From CAZPQK01 sp964588695 (GTDB taxonomy: Bacteria; Krumholzibacteriota; Krumholzibacteriia; WVZY01; JAKEHA01): a stretch of DNA of 64,000 nucleotides. Below the pieces are notes generated by a model. It did no database searches. It worked only from the letters and a program-made list of their open reading frames with translations, and was not told the origin of the DNA. The stretch spans positions 62,001-126,000 of the forward strand of contig CAZPQK010000003.1 in assembly GCA_964588695.1 (NCBI GenBank), read 5' to 3'. The position numbers and the translations under genes were made by a program. This document shows, one piece after another, positions 16,537-25,086 of the stretch (positions within the stretch are counted from its first letter, which is position 1; every line of letters begins with the position of its first letter).

Positions 16537-17730
16537 ATGAGTTTATCCGGCAAGAAAATACTTCTCGGTGTTACCGGCGGTATCGCCGCCTACAAGGCGG
16601 TGCTCTTGCTGCGTCTGCTTAAGAAGGCCAACGCAGATGTGAAAGTGGTAATGACCCCTGCCGCTACTGAATTTGTTGGTCCCATCACGTTCGAATCGCT
16701 CTCCGAAAACCCGGTCCACGTTAATCTGTGGGAAACCGGTGAAGCCGGCGGCACCATCTCGCCGGTCGAACACATAGACATTGCCAAGTGGCCCGATGCG
16801 GTTGTTGTGGTGCCCGCCACCGCAAACTCGCTTGCTGGCTTTGTGCACGGCCGCGCGGACGACTTGCTGGCCACTATTGTTAGCGCGTATGACGGAGCGG
16901 TGTTCCTGGCGCCAGCCATGAACGACGTCATGTGGGAAAGCCAGGCCAACCAGGACAACATGCGCGCACTTTCCAACGCTGGCTTTCGTGTGGTTCCACC
17001 CGAGCACGGTGACCTCGCCTGCGGGTACGAAGCTACCGGACGAATGGCCGAGCCGGAGACTATTCTGGCGGCTCTCCAAGAATTCTTCGCCGGCGAACTC
17101 GCGGGCAAATGCGTCCTGGTAACTGCGGGCGGAACCGAAGAGGACATCGATCCGGTACGGACCATTTCCAACCGATCTTCGGGCAAAATGGGCTTTGCCG
17201 TGGCGCGGGCCGCGCGCGACATGGGCGCTCAAGTTGTCGTTGTTGCGGCCAGGACAACGGCTGTACCCCCGCACGGAGTACGGATTCTTAATGTGCGAAC
17301 CTCCCAGGAGCTAGCGTCCGCCGTGGGCGAGGCGTTTGATGGCTGCGACATTCTGGTGATGGCCGCTGCCGTGTCGGACTTTAAGCCCGCCAAAAAGCTA
17401 TCCAGCAAACACAAGGGCGACGCGTTGGAAGTGTCGTTTACGCGAACCGAAGACATCCTCGCCGGGTTGGGCGCGCGCAAAGCAGACCGAAAAGTTGTCG
17501 GTTTCGCGCTGGAAACTGACGATGTCGAAGCTAACGCGTTAGCGAAAATGAACAAGAAGAGTTGCGACCTAATGGTGCTTAACAATCCGAACGTCGAAGG
17601 CGCAACCTTTGCTCACAACACTAACGTGGTTACCATCTACAACGCCCAGGGAAAGGTCTACGAAAGCCAAGGTCCGGAGAGCAAACAGTTGATCGCCCGC
17701 GAAATCATGCGCCTGGCCGCCAGCCTCTAG
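16537..17730 (+). CDS. coaBC: Bifunctional phosphopantothenoylcysteine decarboxylase/synthetase
   Basis: 397 aa, both coenzyme A synthesis steps in one chain. The N-terminal flavoprotein decarboxylase (CoaC, 1-190) has GVTGGIAAYKA, the catalytic His in VEHIDIAKW, PAMN near 127 and a cysteine in DLACGYEATGRM. The C-terminal synthetase (CoaB, 190-397) has DPVRTISNRSSGKMG and MAAAVSDFKPAKK. No clear Shine-Dalgarno precedes the ATG, only GGTGAG about 11 nt away; there are 74 nt after rpoZ. Confidence 0.96.
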   Translation: MSLSGKKILLGVTGGIAAYKAVLLLRLLKKANADVKVVMTPAATEFVGPITFESLSENPVHVNLWETGEAGGTISPVEHIDIAKWPDAVVVVPATANSLAGFVHGRADDLLATIVSAYDGAVFLAPAMNDVMWESQANQDNMRALSNAGFRVVPPEHGDLACGYEATGRMAEPETILAALQEFFAGELAGKCVLVTAGGTEEDIDPVRTISNRSSGKMGFAVARAARDMGAQVVVVAARTTAVPPHGVRILNVRTSQELASAVGEAFDGCDILVMAAAVSDFKPAKKLSSKHKGDALEVSFTRTEDILAGLGARKADRKVVGFALETDDVEANALAKMNKKSCDLMVLNNPNVEGATFAHNTNVVTIYNAQGKVYESQGPESKQLIAREIMRLAASL

Positions 17731-17811
17731 CCGAGCCGAGAACACGATTCGCGTTTAACAGCACTCGGCTGCGCCCCTAACCGGCTTGTAAAAGAGTTTT
17801 GGAGAACCGCG

Positions 17812-18285
17812 ATGGCCAATGTTGACTTTGCCTACACCATCTACATCCGTGCGAGCCGCGACCGCGTGTGGGCCGGACTGCTCGAACCCGAGTTCACCAG
17901 CCAGTACTGGCTTCACGACAACGTCTCGGACTGGAAGAAAGGTTCGGATTTCAAACATGTACAGTCCGGAACCGACAAGGTGTCGATTATGGGAACGGTT
18001 ATCGATAGCGTCGTTCACGAACGCCTGGAAATAACCTGGTATCTTCCCAAGCACACAAACCAGCCCAATGAACATTCGCGCGTTATCTTTGAACTCGCGG
18101 ATCAGGCCGATTGGCCCGGCGGTCCCTGGACGCAACTGAAAATTACGCACGCCGACCTCATTAAGGGCGGGGATATGGAAACCAGCGTGTCATGGGGCTG
18201 GCCCGCTGTCGCCTCTGGACTAAAGACCCTGCTCGAGACCGGTAGCATCGCGCAAGACGGCTCACTAATTGAGGGATCCCCGTAA
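17812..18285 (+). CDS. SRPBCC-family (AHSA1-like) protein
   Basis: 157 aa. The fold signature is clear: an N-terminal strand followed by IRASRDRVWAGLLEPEFTSQYW, then paired strands (GTVIDSVVHERLEITWYL) and a C-terminal helix (GWPAVASGLKTLLETG). This is the START/Bet v1-like hydrophobic-ligand fold of the AHSA1 subgroup; the ligand is unknown. It has a good GGAGA Shine-Dalgarno. A 7-bp inverted repeat (AGCCGAG/CTCGGCT) lies in the gap after coaBC. Confidence 0.8.
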   Translation: MANVDFAYTIYIRASRDRVWAGLLEPEFTSQYWLHDNVSDWKKGSDFKHVQSGTDKVSIMGTVIDSVVHERLEITWYLPKHTNQPNEHSRVIFELADQADWPGGPWTQLKITHADLIKGGDMETSVSWGWPAVASGLKTLLETGSIAQDGSLIEGSP

Positions 18286-18354
18286 TCAACAGGGAACCCA
18301 CACGTTTTCCCCAAAACCGTGCACACCTATTCCCCGCAGCGTCACAACCGTCGC

Positions 18355-18383
18355 GTGACCTTGCGCCGACCCGCCGTTATAAT
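18355..18383 (+). promoter_or_regulatory. Promoter of the uracil-DNA glycosylase, leaderless geometry
   Basis: GTGACC (18355-18360), 17-nt spacer, perfect TATAAT (18378-18383). Exactly 6 nt separate the -10 from the ATG at 18390, so the A of ATG should be +1. Confidence 0.75.
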
Positions 18384-18389
18384 CTCGCC

Positions 18390-19166
18390 ATGACGGATTC
18401 GCGCGAGCAGATTCTGGCGGACGTGCGGTCGTACTTGCGGTCGTTGCAGCGTCGCGGTGTACGCGCCATTTACATGCACGACGACACTGGTGTCGGTGAC
18501 AATCCCGACCGTTCGGTTGCATCCGAAACCACGGGGCCGGTGGCATCGGTACCCGCCGACTTTGTTGACCCCTTTGATTCCGAGGAAACCATCATGGCCG
18601 ACGCTGCAACACTCCCCAAGACTCTACCCGCACTTGCCAAAGTGGTTGCTGCGTGCACCGAATGTACCTTGCACGAGTCGCGCACCCAAACCGTGTTTGG
18701 TGTCGGTAATCCCAAAACCAAGCTAATGTTTATCGGAGAGGCTCCCGGTAAAGACGAAGACTTGCAGGGCGAACCGTTCGTCGGCCGTAGCGGTCAACTG
18801 TTGACCAAGATCATTGCTGCAATTGATTTAAAGCGCGAAGACGTTTACATCGCTAATATTCTAAAGTGCCGACCACCCAATAACCGCGACCCGCAGGAAA
18901 GCGAAGTGCGGTGTTGCGAGAAGTATCTGGTCGCACAGATTCAAGCGATTAAACCGAAGATTATATGCGCGCTGGGACGGGTTTCGGCGCAATGGTTGTT
19001 GCGCACCAACGTCCCGCTTAGCACGTTACGTACAGGCGAGTACCACTATCAGGGTATACGAGTTATTCCGACCTATCACCCGGCAGCTCTCCTGCGTAAC
19101 CCCAACTTCAAAAAACCGTGTTGGGAAGACTTTAAAAAGATTCGTTCGCTGCTCGGCGAACTTTAA
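18390..19166 (+). CDS. Family 4 uracil-DNA glycosylase (Fe-S)
   Basis: 258 aa. Removes uracil from DNA. The catalytic domain starts near residue 80 with CTEC, then motif GEAPGKDEDLQGEPFVGRSG, ILKCRPPNNRDP, a downstream cysteine pair (RCCEKY) and TYHPAALLRNP. The cysteine set is that of the 4Fe-4S family 4 enzymes. The first ~75 residues (acidic, Asp- and Ser-rich after a short helix) are an N-terminal extension without a recognised domain. dnaB follows, which may link replication and repair. The start is fixed by the promoter spacing. Confidence 0.9.
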   Translation: MTDSREQILADVRSYLRSLQRRGVRAIYMHDDTGVGDNPDRSVASETTGPVASVPADFVDPFDSEETIMADAATLPKTLPALAKVVAACTECTLHESRTQTVFGVGNPKTKLMFIGEAPGKDEDLQGEPFVGRSGQLLTKIIAAIDLKREDVYIANILKCRPPNNRDPQESEVRCCEKYLVAQIQAIKPKIICALGRVSAQWLLRTNVPLSTLRTGEYHYQGIRVIPTYHPAALLRNPNFKKPCWEDFKKIRSLLGEL

Positions 19167-19217
19167 TGCGACCGCCGCGTGCGGGGTTGTCCTGCGGGAC
19201 AATGTGAGGAAGACGAC

Positions 19218-20585
19218 GTGGAAGAGACCACTGTACAACAACAATTCAAAGGCCGCGTGCCGCCGCAATCGCTAGAAGCCGAAATGGCCGTTCTGGGCGC
19301 TGTTTTGCTGGACAACGAAGCCTTTGCCATCGCGACCGAAAGCATCAATTCGGATTCGTTCTACAAGCGGGCGCACCGCGACATTTTTGCGGCGATGGAG
19401 TCGTTGTTTCGACGCGGTGAAGCAATCGACGTGATTACATTGACCGCCGAACTGCGCAAGTTGAACACGTACGATGCGGTTGGCGGCGCGGCGTATCTAA
19501 CATCTATTCTGGACAACGTTCACACTGCCGCCAACGCCGAACACTACGCGCGTATTGTTCTGGAGAAGTTTATTCTTCGCCGGTTGATCACGATCGCGAC
19601 CGAATTGTCGACCGAGGCGTTCAAAGCCGAAGAGGACGCGGCGATTATTCTGGATCGGGCCGAGCGCGACATTTTCGAGATTGGCCAGCGCGGTCTGTTT
19701 AAAGGCTTCGAACCTATCGGGCAGGTCATCAAGGACAAGTTCAAGAACATCGAGGAGATGTATCAAAGCGGCCAGCACGTCTCCGGCTTGTCGTCGCCGT
19801 TTGAAGAACTCGACTCGCTCACTTCGGGTTTCCAGGACTCGAACCTGGTGATTGTTGCCGGACGACCCGGGATGGGGAAGACCGCTTTTGCGCTGAACCT
19901 CGCGCAGCATCTGGCCATTCGCGAGAAGATCCCGGTTGGGGTTTTCTCGTTGGAAATGTCTTCGGTGGAACTGGTCACGCGTTTGTTGTGTAGCGAAGCG
20001 CGTGTCGACTCGAACCGACTCCGTAGCGGCTACGTTAAGTCCAATGAGTTTGCCGAACTAGCGTTGGTTGCCGGTTATCTGGCCGAAGCGCCCATCTACA
20101 TCGACGATTCACCGGGCTTGTCGACGATGGAGCTGCGGGCGAAAGCGAGAAGGTTAAAGTCGGACACCGACTGCGGCATGATTCTGGTGGATTACCTGCA
20201 GTTGGTTACGGTCAAAGAGCGACTGGAAAACCGGCAGCAGCAAATCTCTCTGATCTCGCGCAGTTTGAAAGCGCTGGCGAAAGAACTGGAGATACCCGTT
20301 ATAGCGTTGTCGCAGCTTTCGCGTGCAGTGGAATCGCGGACCGGCGACAAGCGCCCCATGCTGTCCGATTTGCGCGAGTCGGGAAGTATCGAGCAGGACG
20401 CCGACATGGTGATGTTTCTGTATCGCCCGGAAGTGTATGAAGGTCCCGACTCGGAAGACGCTGGTACCGCCGAACTCATCATCGGTAAGCAGCGGAGCGG
20501 TCCGACCGGAACCGTAAAGCTTGCCTTCATGAAAGAGTACACGCGCTTCGAACCGCTGGCTCCAATTCCCGACAGCGACTTCTAA
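19218..20585 (+). CDS. dnaB: Replicative DNA helicase DnaB
   Basis: 455 aa hexameric 5'-3' helicase. It has the N-terminal DnaB domain (PPQSLEAEMAVLGAVL near 15-30, FYKRAHRDIFAAM) and a RecA core with Walker A AGRPGMGKTAFALN (about 213-226), Walker B MILVDYLQL, and the arginine-finger region SDLRESGSIEQDADMVMFLYRPE. I start at the GTG at 19218 with GAGGA 7 nt upstream; an upstream GTG at 19179 would add a cysteine-containing tail with no Shine-Dalgarno. A short hairpin TTGTCC/GGACAA lies just upstream. Its 3' end overlaps the convergent methyltransferase by 4 nt. Confidence 0.95.
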   Translation: MEETTVQQQFKGRVPPQSLEAEMAVLGAVLLDNEAFAIATESINSDSFYKRAHRDIFAAMESLFRRGEAIDVITLTAELRKLNTYDAVGGAAYLTSILDNVHTAANAEHYARIVLEKFILRRLITIATELSTEAFKAEEDAAIILDRAERDIFEIGQRGLFKGFEPIGQVIKDKFKNIEEMYQSGQHVSGLSSPFEELDSLTSGFQDSNLVIVAGRPGMGKTAFALNLAQHLAIREKIPVGVFSLEMSSVELVTRLLCSEARVDSNRLRSGYVKSNEFAELALVAGYLAEAPIYIDDSPGLSTMELRAKARRLKSDTDCGMILVDYLQLVTVKERLENRQQQISLISRSLKALAKELEIPVIALSQLSRAVESRTGDKRPMLSDLRESGSIEQDADMVMFLYRPEVYEGPDSEDAGTAELIIGKQRSGPTGTVKLAFMKEYTRFEPLAPIPDSDF

Positions 20586-21331
20586 GTTGTGCTGCGACGT
20601 AGTACGACGAGGTAGCTGGTGCGGAGTTTGGTGGGAGCGGAGTGCACTTCTGTAAATTCTCCCCCTTTTACGTAGCGGTTGCGGAGGTCGCTGACCACGG
20701 AACGATAGTCGAACCCCAAGTGCGGGCCGTATGCGAACTGCCCTGGTTCGCGCCAGCCGTCTAGCGACTGATTGGTTGCGACTTTCCACAAGTAGCTGGC
20801 CCGGCTCTTCCCTTCAAAAAAATCACCGTACGGGTTGCGCCGCGCCATTTTTCTTCCCCAAAATTTCAACGTTCCCATGAACCCCGTTTCGATGGGGATA
20901 GTGACAATGAGTAGTCCCCCGGGGGCGACGTGGTTGCACAGGTTAGTAACGGCGGCGTGCGCATCGCCAACGTGTTCGAGGGTTTCGAAGCACGTTACCA
21001 GGTCGTAGCGCTCGGCCGGTTCCGCCACGGCATTTAGCTCGAAGTGTCGAAACTCGGTGTTGGGTAGGCCCTTGCGTTTGCCCAAATCGATTGAAGCCTG
21101 CTGGTGATCAAACCCGATAATCCGGCGCGCGGGCGATTGATCGTGGTGCATTACGAATCCAATCACGAAACCGCCTGCAGACCCGAAATCCGCCCAGGTT
21201 TCGACCGGCGAAGGAACGTGCTGTTTGAAGGTATCGACGATTGCGAAAAGACGTTGCCGATGCGCGTATGCAATCGGCGTCTTGCGCACGTACATGTCGT
21301 CTTTAAACTCTGCTCCGGTAGGTTTATCCAC
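20582..21331 (-). CDS. Class I SAM-dependent methyltransferase
   Basis: 249 aa. The SAM motif I is WADFGSAGGFVIGFV, followed by an acidic end of strand 2 (GFDHQQ) and CFETLEHVGD with APGGLLIVTIP, typical of UbiE/Methyltransf_11-like enzymes. The substrate is unknown; the aromatic C-terminal half may form the specificity cap. I place the start at GTG (21329-21331), 9 nt after a promoter -10 on the same strand. Two alternative starts are an ATG at 21445, which would place the promoter inside the gene, and an ATG at 21295. It is convergent with dnaB and divergent from mlaE. Confidence 0.75.
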   Translation of the reverse strand: MDKPTGAEFKDDMYVRKTPIAYAHRQRLFAIVDTFKQHVPSPVETWADFGSAGGFVIGFVMHHDQSPARRIIGFDHQQASIDLGKRKGLPNTEFRHFELNAVAEPAERYDLVTCFETLEHVGDAHAAVTNLCNHVAPGGLLIVTIPIETGFMGTLKFWGRKMARRNPYGDFFEGKSRASYLWKVATNQSLDGWREPGQFAYGPHLGFDYRSVVSDLRNRYVKGGEFTEVHSAPTKLRTSYLVVLRRSTT

Positions 21332-21340
21332 TTCGCGGAA

Positions 21341-21370
21341 AGTGTACTTGATAGCCCTTTTGCCTGCCAA
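21341..21370 (-). promoter_or_regulatory. Promoter of the methyltransferase (- strand)
   Basis: On the - strand TTGGCA (complement of 21365-21370), an 18-nt spacer and TACACT (complement of 21341-21346). The GTG at 21331 lies 9 nt beyond, so the leader is at most about 3 nt. Confidence 0.65.
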
Positions 21371-21389
21371 GCACACGTTAAGCGTGTTC

Positions 21390-21418
21390 TTGGCCGCGTG
21401 ACCGCGATGGAGTAGTCT
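21390..21418 (+). promoter_or_regulatory. Promoter of mlaEFD, leaderless geometry
   Basis: TTGGCC (21390-21395), 17-nt spacer, TAGTCT (21413-21418), then 6 nt to the ATG at 21425. It lies back to back with the methyltransferase promoter within 80 nt. Confidence 0.65.
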
Positions 21419-21424
21419 TACGCC

Positions 21425-22207
21425 ATGGATCGCGCGTTGCAACACTTAGGGCGAACCGCCCTGGACTTTCTCGCCGACGTTGGCGGAGCCACGCATTTGT
21501 TGGCGCGGGTGGTGCTAAAGCTCCCGCAACTTCCACGGACCCTGTCGCAAACCGTCATCCAAATGGATCGCATCGGCATCGGTTCGATTCCGCTGGTGTT
21601 GGTCACGTCGTTGTTTGTTGGCGCGGTGGCGGCGGTGCAGGCCGCGTATCAGTTTCAGGACTACGTGCCGATGGTGTTTTTGGGAACTGTTGTCGGCAAG
21701 TCTGTTATTCTGGAAGTTGGCCCGGTACTCACGGCGCTGGTCGTTGGCGGCCGCGTAAGTGCATCCATCGCTGCCGAACTGGGCACCATGCAGGTCACCG
21801 AGCAAATCGACGCCATGGAAATCCTCGCCATCGACCCGGTGCGTTACCTGGTGCTACCGCGGGTGATCGCCGGGCTGATTATGCTACCTATCCTGACAAT
21901 CTTCTCTGACGTGCTGGCGATCTTGGGCGCGATGGCGGTCGCGAACGCTTCGCTGGATGTATCCACGCACACGTTCACGCAAGGGTTACGAATGTTTTTT
22001 GAAACCAAGGACATAGTCAGTGGTTTGCTTAAGACAGTTGCCTTTGGCGGTATCATCAGTCTCATGGGTTGCTACCACGGCTTTCAGACTTTCGGCGGCG
22101 CGTCGGGCGTTGGACAGTCGACCATGCGCGCGGTGGTGTCGAGTTGCATATTGATTCTTATTACCAACTACTTTATGGCCACGGTTCTGTTTCAAATTAT
22201 TTTCTAA
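21425..22207 (+). CDS. mlaE: MlaE-type ABC transporter permease
   Basis: 260 aa. Inner-membrane permease of the MCE-type lipid transporter that moves phospholipids between inner and outer membranes. It has an N-terminal amphipathic helix, then about five hydrophobic segments (near 50-75, 85-115, 140-175, 195-220, 235-258), and the family core VGGRVSASIAAELGTMQVTEQIDAMEILAIDPVRYLVLPR split across residues 110-150. The A of its ATG is the predicted transcription start. It overlaps mlaF by 1 nt. Its presence argues for an outer membrane. Confidence 0.92.
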   Translation: MDRALQHLGRTALDFLADVGGATHLLARVVLKLPQLPRTLSQTVIQMDRIGIGSIPLVLVTSLFVGAVAAVQAAYQFQDYVPMVFLGTVVGKSVILEVGPVLTALVVGGRVSASIAAELGTMQVTEQIDAMEILAIDPVRYLVLPRVIAGLIMLPILTIFSDVLAILGAMAVANASLDVSTHTFTQGLRMFFETKDIVSGLLKTVAFGGIISLMGCYHGFQTFGGASGVGQSTMRAVVSSCILILITNYFMATVLFQIIF

Positions 22208-22968
22208 TGCTAACGATAACCGCCGAAAACATTCACAAAGGGTTCTTCGACAAGCAGGTTCTGCGCGGCGTCGACCTTAAGATTCTCCCGGGCGAAACCA
22301 TGGTGATCATGGGGCCAAGTGGTTGCGGCAAGAGTGTGTTCCTAAAGCACATTGTCGGGCTTTTGCAAGCCGACCAGGGGCGAATGCTGATCGACGACAT
22401 TGACATCACGCACGTGTCGCGCAAAAAGCTCTACGAGGTGCGAAAGCGCTTTGGTATGGTCTTTCAAGGCGCGGCGCTTTTTGACTCTATGACGGTGGGA
22501 GAGAACGTTGGCCTGGCTTTGGATGAACACACCAGGATGACCACCTCGCAGATCGCCGACGTATGCGAAGAAAAGTTACGCATGGTGGGATTGCCCGATA
22601 TACAAAGCAAGCGTCCTTCCGAGTTAAGCGGCGGGATGAAGAAGCGGGTTGGAATTGCCCGCGCGATTGCCATGGACCCGGAGTGCGTGCTTTACGACGA
22701 GCCGACGACCGGGCTAGACCCACGGATGTCGGATGTTATCAACGAACTCATTCTTAAGCTGCAGAACGAGTTGAAACTAACCAGCGTAGTAGTCACGCAC
22801 GATTTGAAGAGTGCATATACGGTCAGCGACCGCGTGTCTATCTTTCACGAAGGACGAGTGGCGTTTACCGGAACTCCGGGCGACCTTAAGACCACCGACA
22901 ACGACCTCGCGCGCGGGTTTGTCGAAGGCCGTGCAGCAGCGCCCGCAGAAGTCGGGAGGGAGTGGTAG
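22207..22968 (+). CDS. mlaF: MlaF-type ABC transporter ATP-binding protein
   Basis: 253 aa. ATPase of the Mla-type lipid transporter. Walker A GPSGCGKSVFLK (about 36-47), Q-loop in GMVFQGAALFDSMTV, signature LSGGMKKRVGIARAIA, and Walker B VLYDEPTTGLDP. The start is the ATG at 22207 that overlaps the mlaE stop (TAATG), implying coupling. Confidence 0.94.
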   Translation: MLTITAENIHKGFFDKQVLRGVDLKILPGETMVIMGPSGCGKSVFLKHIVGLLQADQGRMLIDDIDITHVSRKKLYEVRKRFGMVFQGAALFDSMTVGENVGLALDEHTRMTTSQIADVCEEKLRMVGLPDIQSKRPSELSGGMKKRVGIARAIAMDPECVLYDEPTTGLDPRMSDVINELILKLQNELKLTSVVVTHDLKSAYTVSDRVSIFHEGRVAFTGTPGDLKTTDNDLARGFVEGRAAAPAEVGREW

Positions 22969-23852
22969 TGAACCGTCGTGGCTTGGAGATTCGAGTTGGC
23001 GCCGTCGTGGTGGTGGGCATTGCGTTACTCGCGTGGGGGCTGATGTGGTTTCAGGACTTTCGATTCGGCGCGAGCGGCTACGAAATTTTCGTGCGTTTGT
23101 CCGAAGTGGGCGGTCTGGTTTCGGGCGACCGGGTAAACGTCAACGGTGTTGCGTCCGGCCAGGTCGACGCGGTGGAACTGGTCGACGGCCAGGTTATGGT
23201 GAAGCTTGGCATCAACGAGGGTGTCAAGATTCCCGCCGACTCCAAGGTGGTTCTAAAGAGCGTTGGCATTATGGGCGAGCGTTTTGTGGCGATCACGACA
23301 GGTACGTCGCCGACGATGCTGGCGAACGGTGGCGTTATCGACGGTGAGTTTCGCGCGGGCGTTAGTGAGCTAATGTCGGGGATGGGGCTTATTCTGGAGG
23401 ACGTTCGCGAAGTCACCACGCAGCTTAACCAGGTGCTTACGTCGGTGAATCGTGACGGGCGGCTGGACACTAGCATCGACAATCTATCTGCTGCCAGTGG
23501 CAGTGTTCGCGAACTGGCGGTCGAGAACGCTCCCAAGTTGGATCAGGCGATCGCCGACTTTGCCGAAGTAACGTCGCGGATGAACGCGCTTTTGAATAAG
23601 CACTACGCGTCGCTGGATTCCACAATGGAGGGGTTTGCGCGCATGGGGCGTGCCGCCGCCGATTTGGAAACTGTTTCTGCCGACCTCAAGAAAATTACCC
23701 AGCAGTTGCAGGACGGCGAAGGTTCGCTCGGCCAGTTGATTCAGAGCGACGAGACGGTCAATCGCCTGAACGCTACTATTAATAATCTGGACTCGTTGAT
23801 CACCGACATCAAGCGTCGTCCCGGCCGTTACGTAAAGTTTGAGTTGTTCTAG
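22968..23852 (+). CDS. mlaD: MlaD/MCE-domain lipid transport protein
   Basis: 294 aa. One N-terminal transmembrane helix (about 9-27), then a single MCE beta-barrel domain (about 35-120: VRLSEVGGLVSGDRVNVNGV and LKSVGIMGERFVAITTG), then a long helical, coiled-coil-prone C-terminus. MCE proteins form the hexameric substrate ring on the periplasmic face. I take the GTG at 22968, which follows GGGAGG by 8 nt; a GTG at 22962 is too close. No mlaC or mlaB homologue follows. Confidence 0.9.
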   Translation: MNRRGLEIRVGAVVVVGIALLAWGLMWFQDFRFGASGYEIFVRLSEVGGLVSGDRVNVNGVASGQVDAVELVDGQVMVKLGINEGVKIPADSKVVLKSVGIMGERFVAITTGTSPTMLANGGVIDGEFRAGVSELMSGMGLILEDVREVTTQLNQVLTSVNRDGRLDTSIDNLSAASGSVRELAVENAPKLDQAIADFAEVTSRMNALLNKHYASLDSTMEGFARMGRAAADLETVSADLKKITQQLQDGEGSLGQLIQSDETVNRLNATINNLDSLITDIKRRPGRYVKFELF

Positions 23853-23873
23853 CGAGCGCTAAGCGCTTGGCCA

Positions 23874-23902
23874 TTGCCAGCGGCCCTTCGGACTCGTAAG
23901 CT
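23874..23902 (+). promoter_or_regulatory. Probable promoter of ispDF-gltX
   Basis: TTGCCA (23874-23879), 17-nt spacer, TAAGCT (23897-23902), then 9 nt to the ispD ATG. The -10 is weak but the -35 matches others in this window. Expected leader is about 3 nt. Confidence 0.5.
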
Positions 23903-23911
23903 ACCCGTCTA

Positions 23912-24595
23912 ATGAAACACACTTCCGCAGTGATAATGGCCGCCGGGTCGGGCAGCCGCTTTGGGCACGAGTTGCCCAAACAGTTGCTTCCGCTTGCCGG
24001 CAAGCCGATGATCGCGTGGTCGATTGAGCGACTGGCCGGGCATTCGCGGATTGATTCGCTGGTTGTCGTTGTGTCGCCTGGACACGAAGCAGGCTTGACC
24101 GAAGTGGTTTCGCCTATCGCGGCGGGAAAACTGCACGCGGTGATTCCGGGCGGGGAAACTCGTCAGGACTCGGTGCGTTTGGGACTGGCGGCGGTTCCCG
24201 AAACGGCCACCCATGTTCTGGTCCACGACGCCGCGCGGCCGTGTTTAACTCGTGCCCTGGTCGATCGCATGGTGGACGCGTTGGGCGAACACGACGCCGC
24301 GGTACCGGTGACGCCGGCGGTGGATACGCTCGTGCTAACTGCGAGCGGAGAGGTGGACGCCATTGTCGATCGCGCCAACATTGGTAGAGTTCAAACGCCG
24401 CAGGCATTTAGGTTGGCGCTGGCGCGCGAAGCCCACACTGCTGCGGCCCAGCGTGGGTTACAATCCAGCGACGACGGTTCTTTGGTGATGGCGCTGGGCA
24501 AACCGGTGGCGGCAATTGCCGGCGATCGCACCAACATCAAGGTTACCTACCAGGAAGATCTGGTCATCGCCGCCGCAATCTTAGGACAGGAATAA
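23912..24595 (+). CDS. ispD: 2-C-methyl-D-erythritol 4-phosphate cytidylyltransferase
   Basis: 227 aa, third step of the MEP isoprenoid pathway. The nucleotide-binding start MAAGSGSRFGHELPKQ, HDAARPCLT near 108 and the C-terminal TNIKVTYQEDLVIAA block are all typical. Separate from ispF, which follows with a 1-nt overlap. Confidence 0.95.
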   Translation: MKHTSAVIMAAGSGSRFGHELPKQLLPLAGKPMIAWSIERLAGHSRIDSLVVVVSPGHEAGLTEVVSPIAAGKLHAVIPGGETRQDSVRLGLAAVPETATHVLVHDAARPCLTRALVDRMVDALGEHDAAVPVTPAVDTLVLTASGEVDAIVDRANIGRVQTPQAFRLALAREAHTAAAQRGLQSSDDGSLVMALGKPVAAIAGDRTNIKVTYQEDLVIAAAILGQE

Positions 24596-25077
24596 TGAAC
24601 CAACGCATGGGAATTGGATACGACGTGCACCGTCTTGAGCGCGGGCAGAGGTTAATGTTGGGTTGCATTCATTTTGCCGACGCCGAAGTGGGGCTCTTGG
24701 GACACTCCGACGCCGACGTTGTCGCGCACGCGGTGTGTGACGCATTGCTCGGCGCAACCGGACAGGGCGACATCGGCGATCACTTTCCCGACAGCGATCC
24801 GGCGTACCTGGACTACCCGGGGGAAAAGTTTCTGGTGCGGGTGGCGGCAATGGTTCGCGACGCTGGATACCAGATTAACAACATCGATTGCGTCGTAATG
24901 AGTGACGCGGTGCGCCTGGCGCGACACAAGACCGAAATGGCCGCGGCGATGGCGGCGGCACTCGGAATAGAACACACCCGGATCAATGTCAAAGCAACCA
25001 CGTGGGAAGGCCGCGGCGCGGTCGGGCGCGAAGAGATCATCGCTTGCGAAGCGATCGCGTCGGTTTTTTCGAAATAG
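24595..25077 (+). CDS. ispF: 2-C-methyl-D-erythritol 2,4-cyclodiphosphate synthase
   Basis: 160 aa, trimeric zinc enzyme of the MEP pathway. Metal ligands are in GYDVHRL (about 8-14) and the His of GHSDADV; DIGDHFPDSD follows near 60. It overlaps the ispD stop (TAATG) and lies 9 nt before gltX. Confidence 0.95.
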   Translation: MNQRMGIGYDVHRLERGQRLMLGCIHFADAEVGLLGHSDADVVAHAVCDALLGATGQGDIGDHFPDSDPAYLDYPGEKFLVRVAAMVRDAGYQINNIDCVVMSDAVRLARHKTEMAAAMAAALGIEHTRINVKATTWEGRGAVGREEIIACEAIASVFSK

Positions 25078-25086
25078 GATTTAGCA

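Noticed and set aside
21331..21445. Longer methyltransferase starting at 21445
   Set aside because: It would place the - strand promoter inside the gene and overlap the mlaE coding start; the extra residues are unlike the family.
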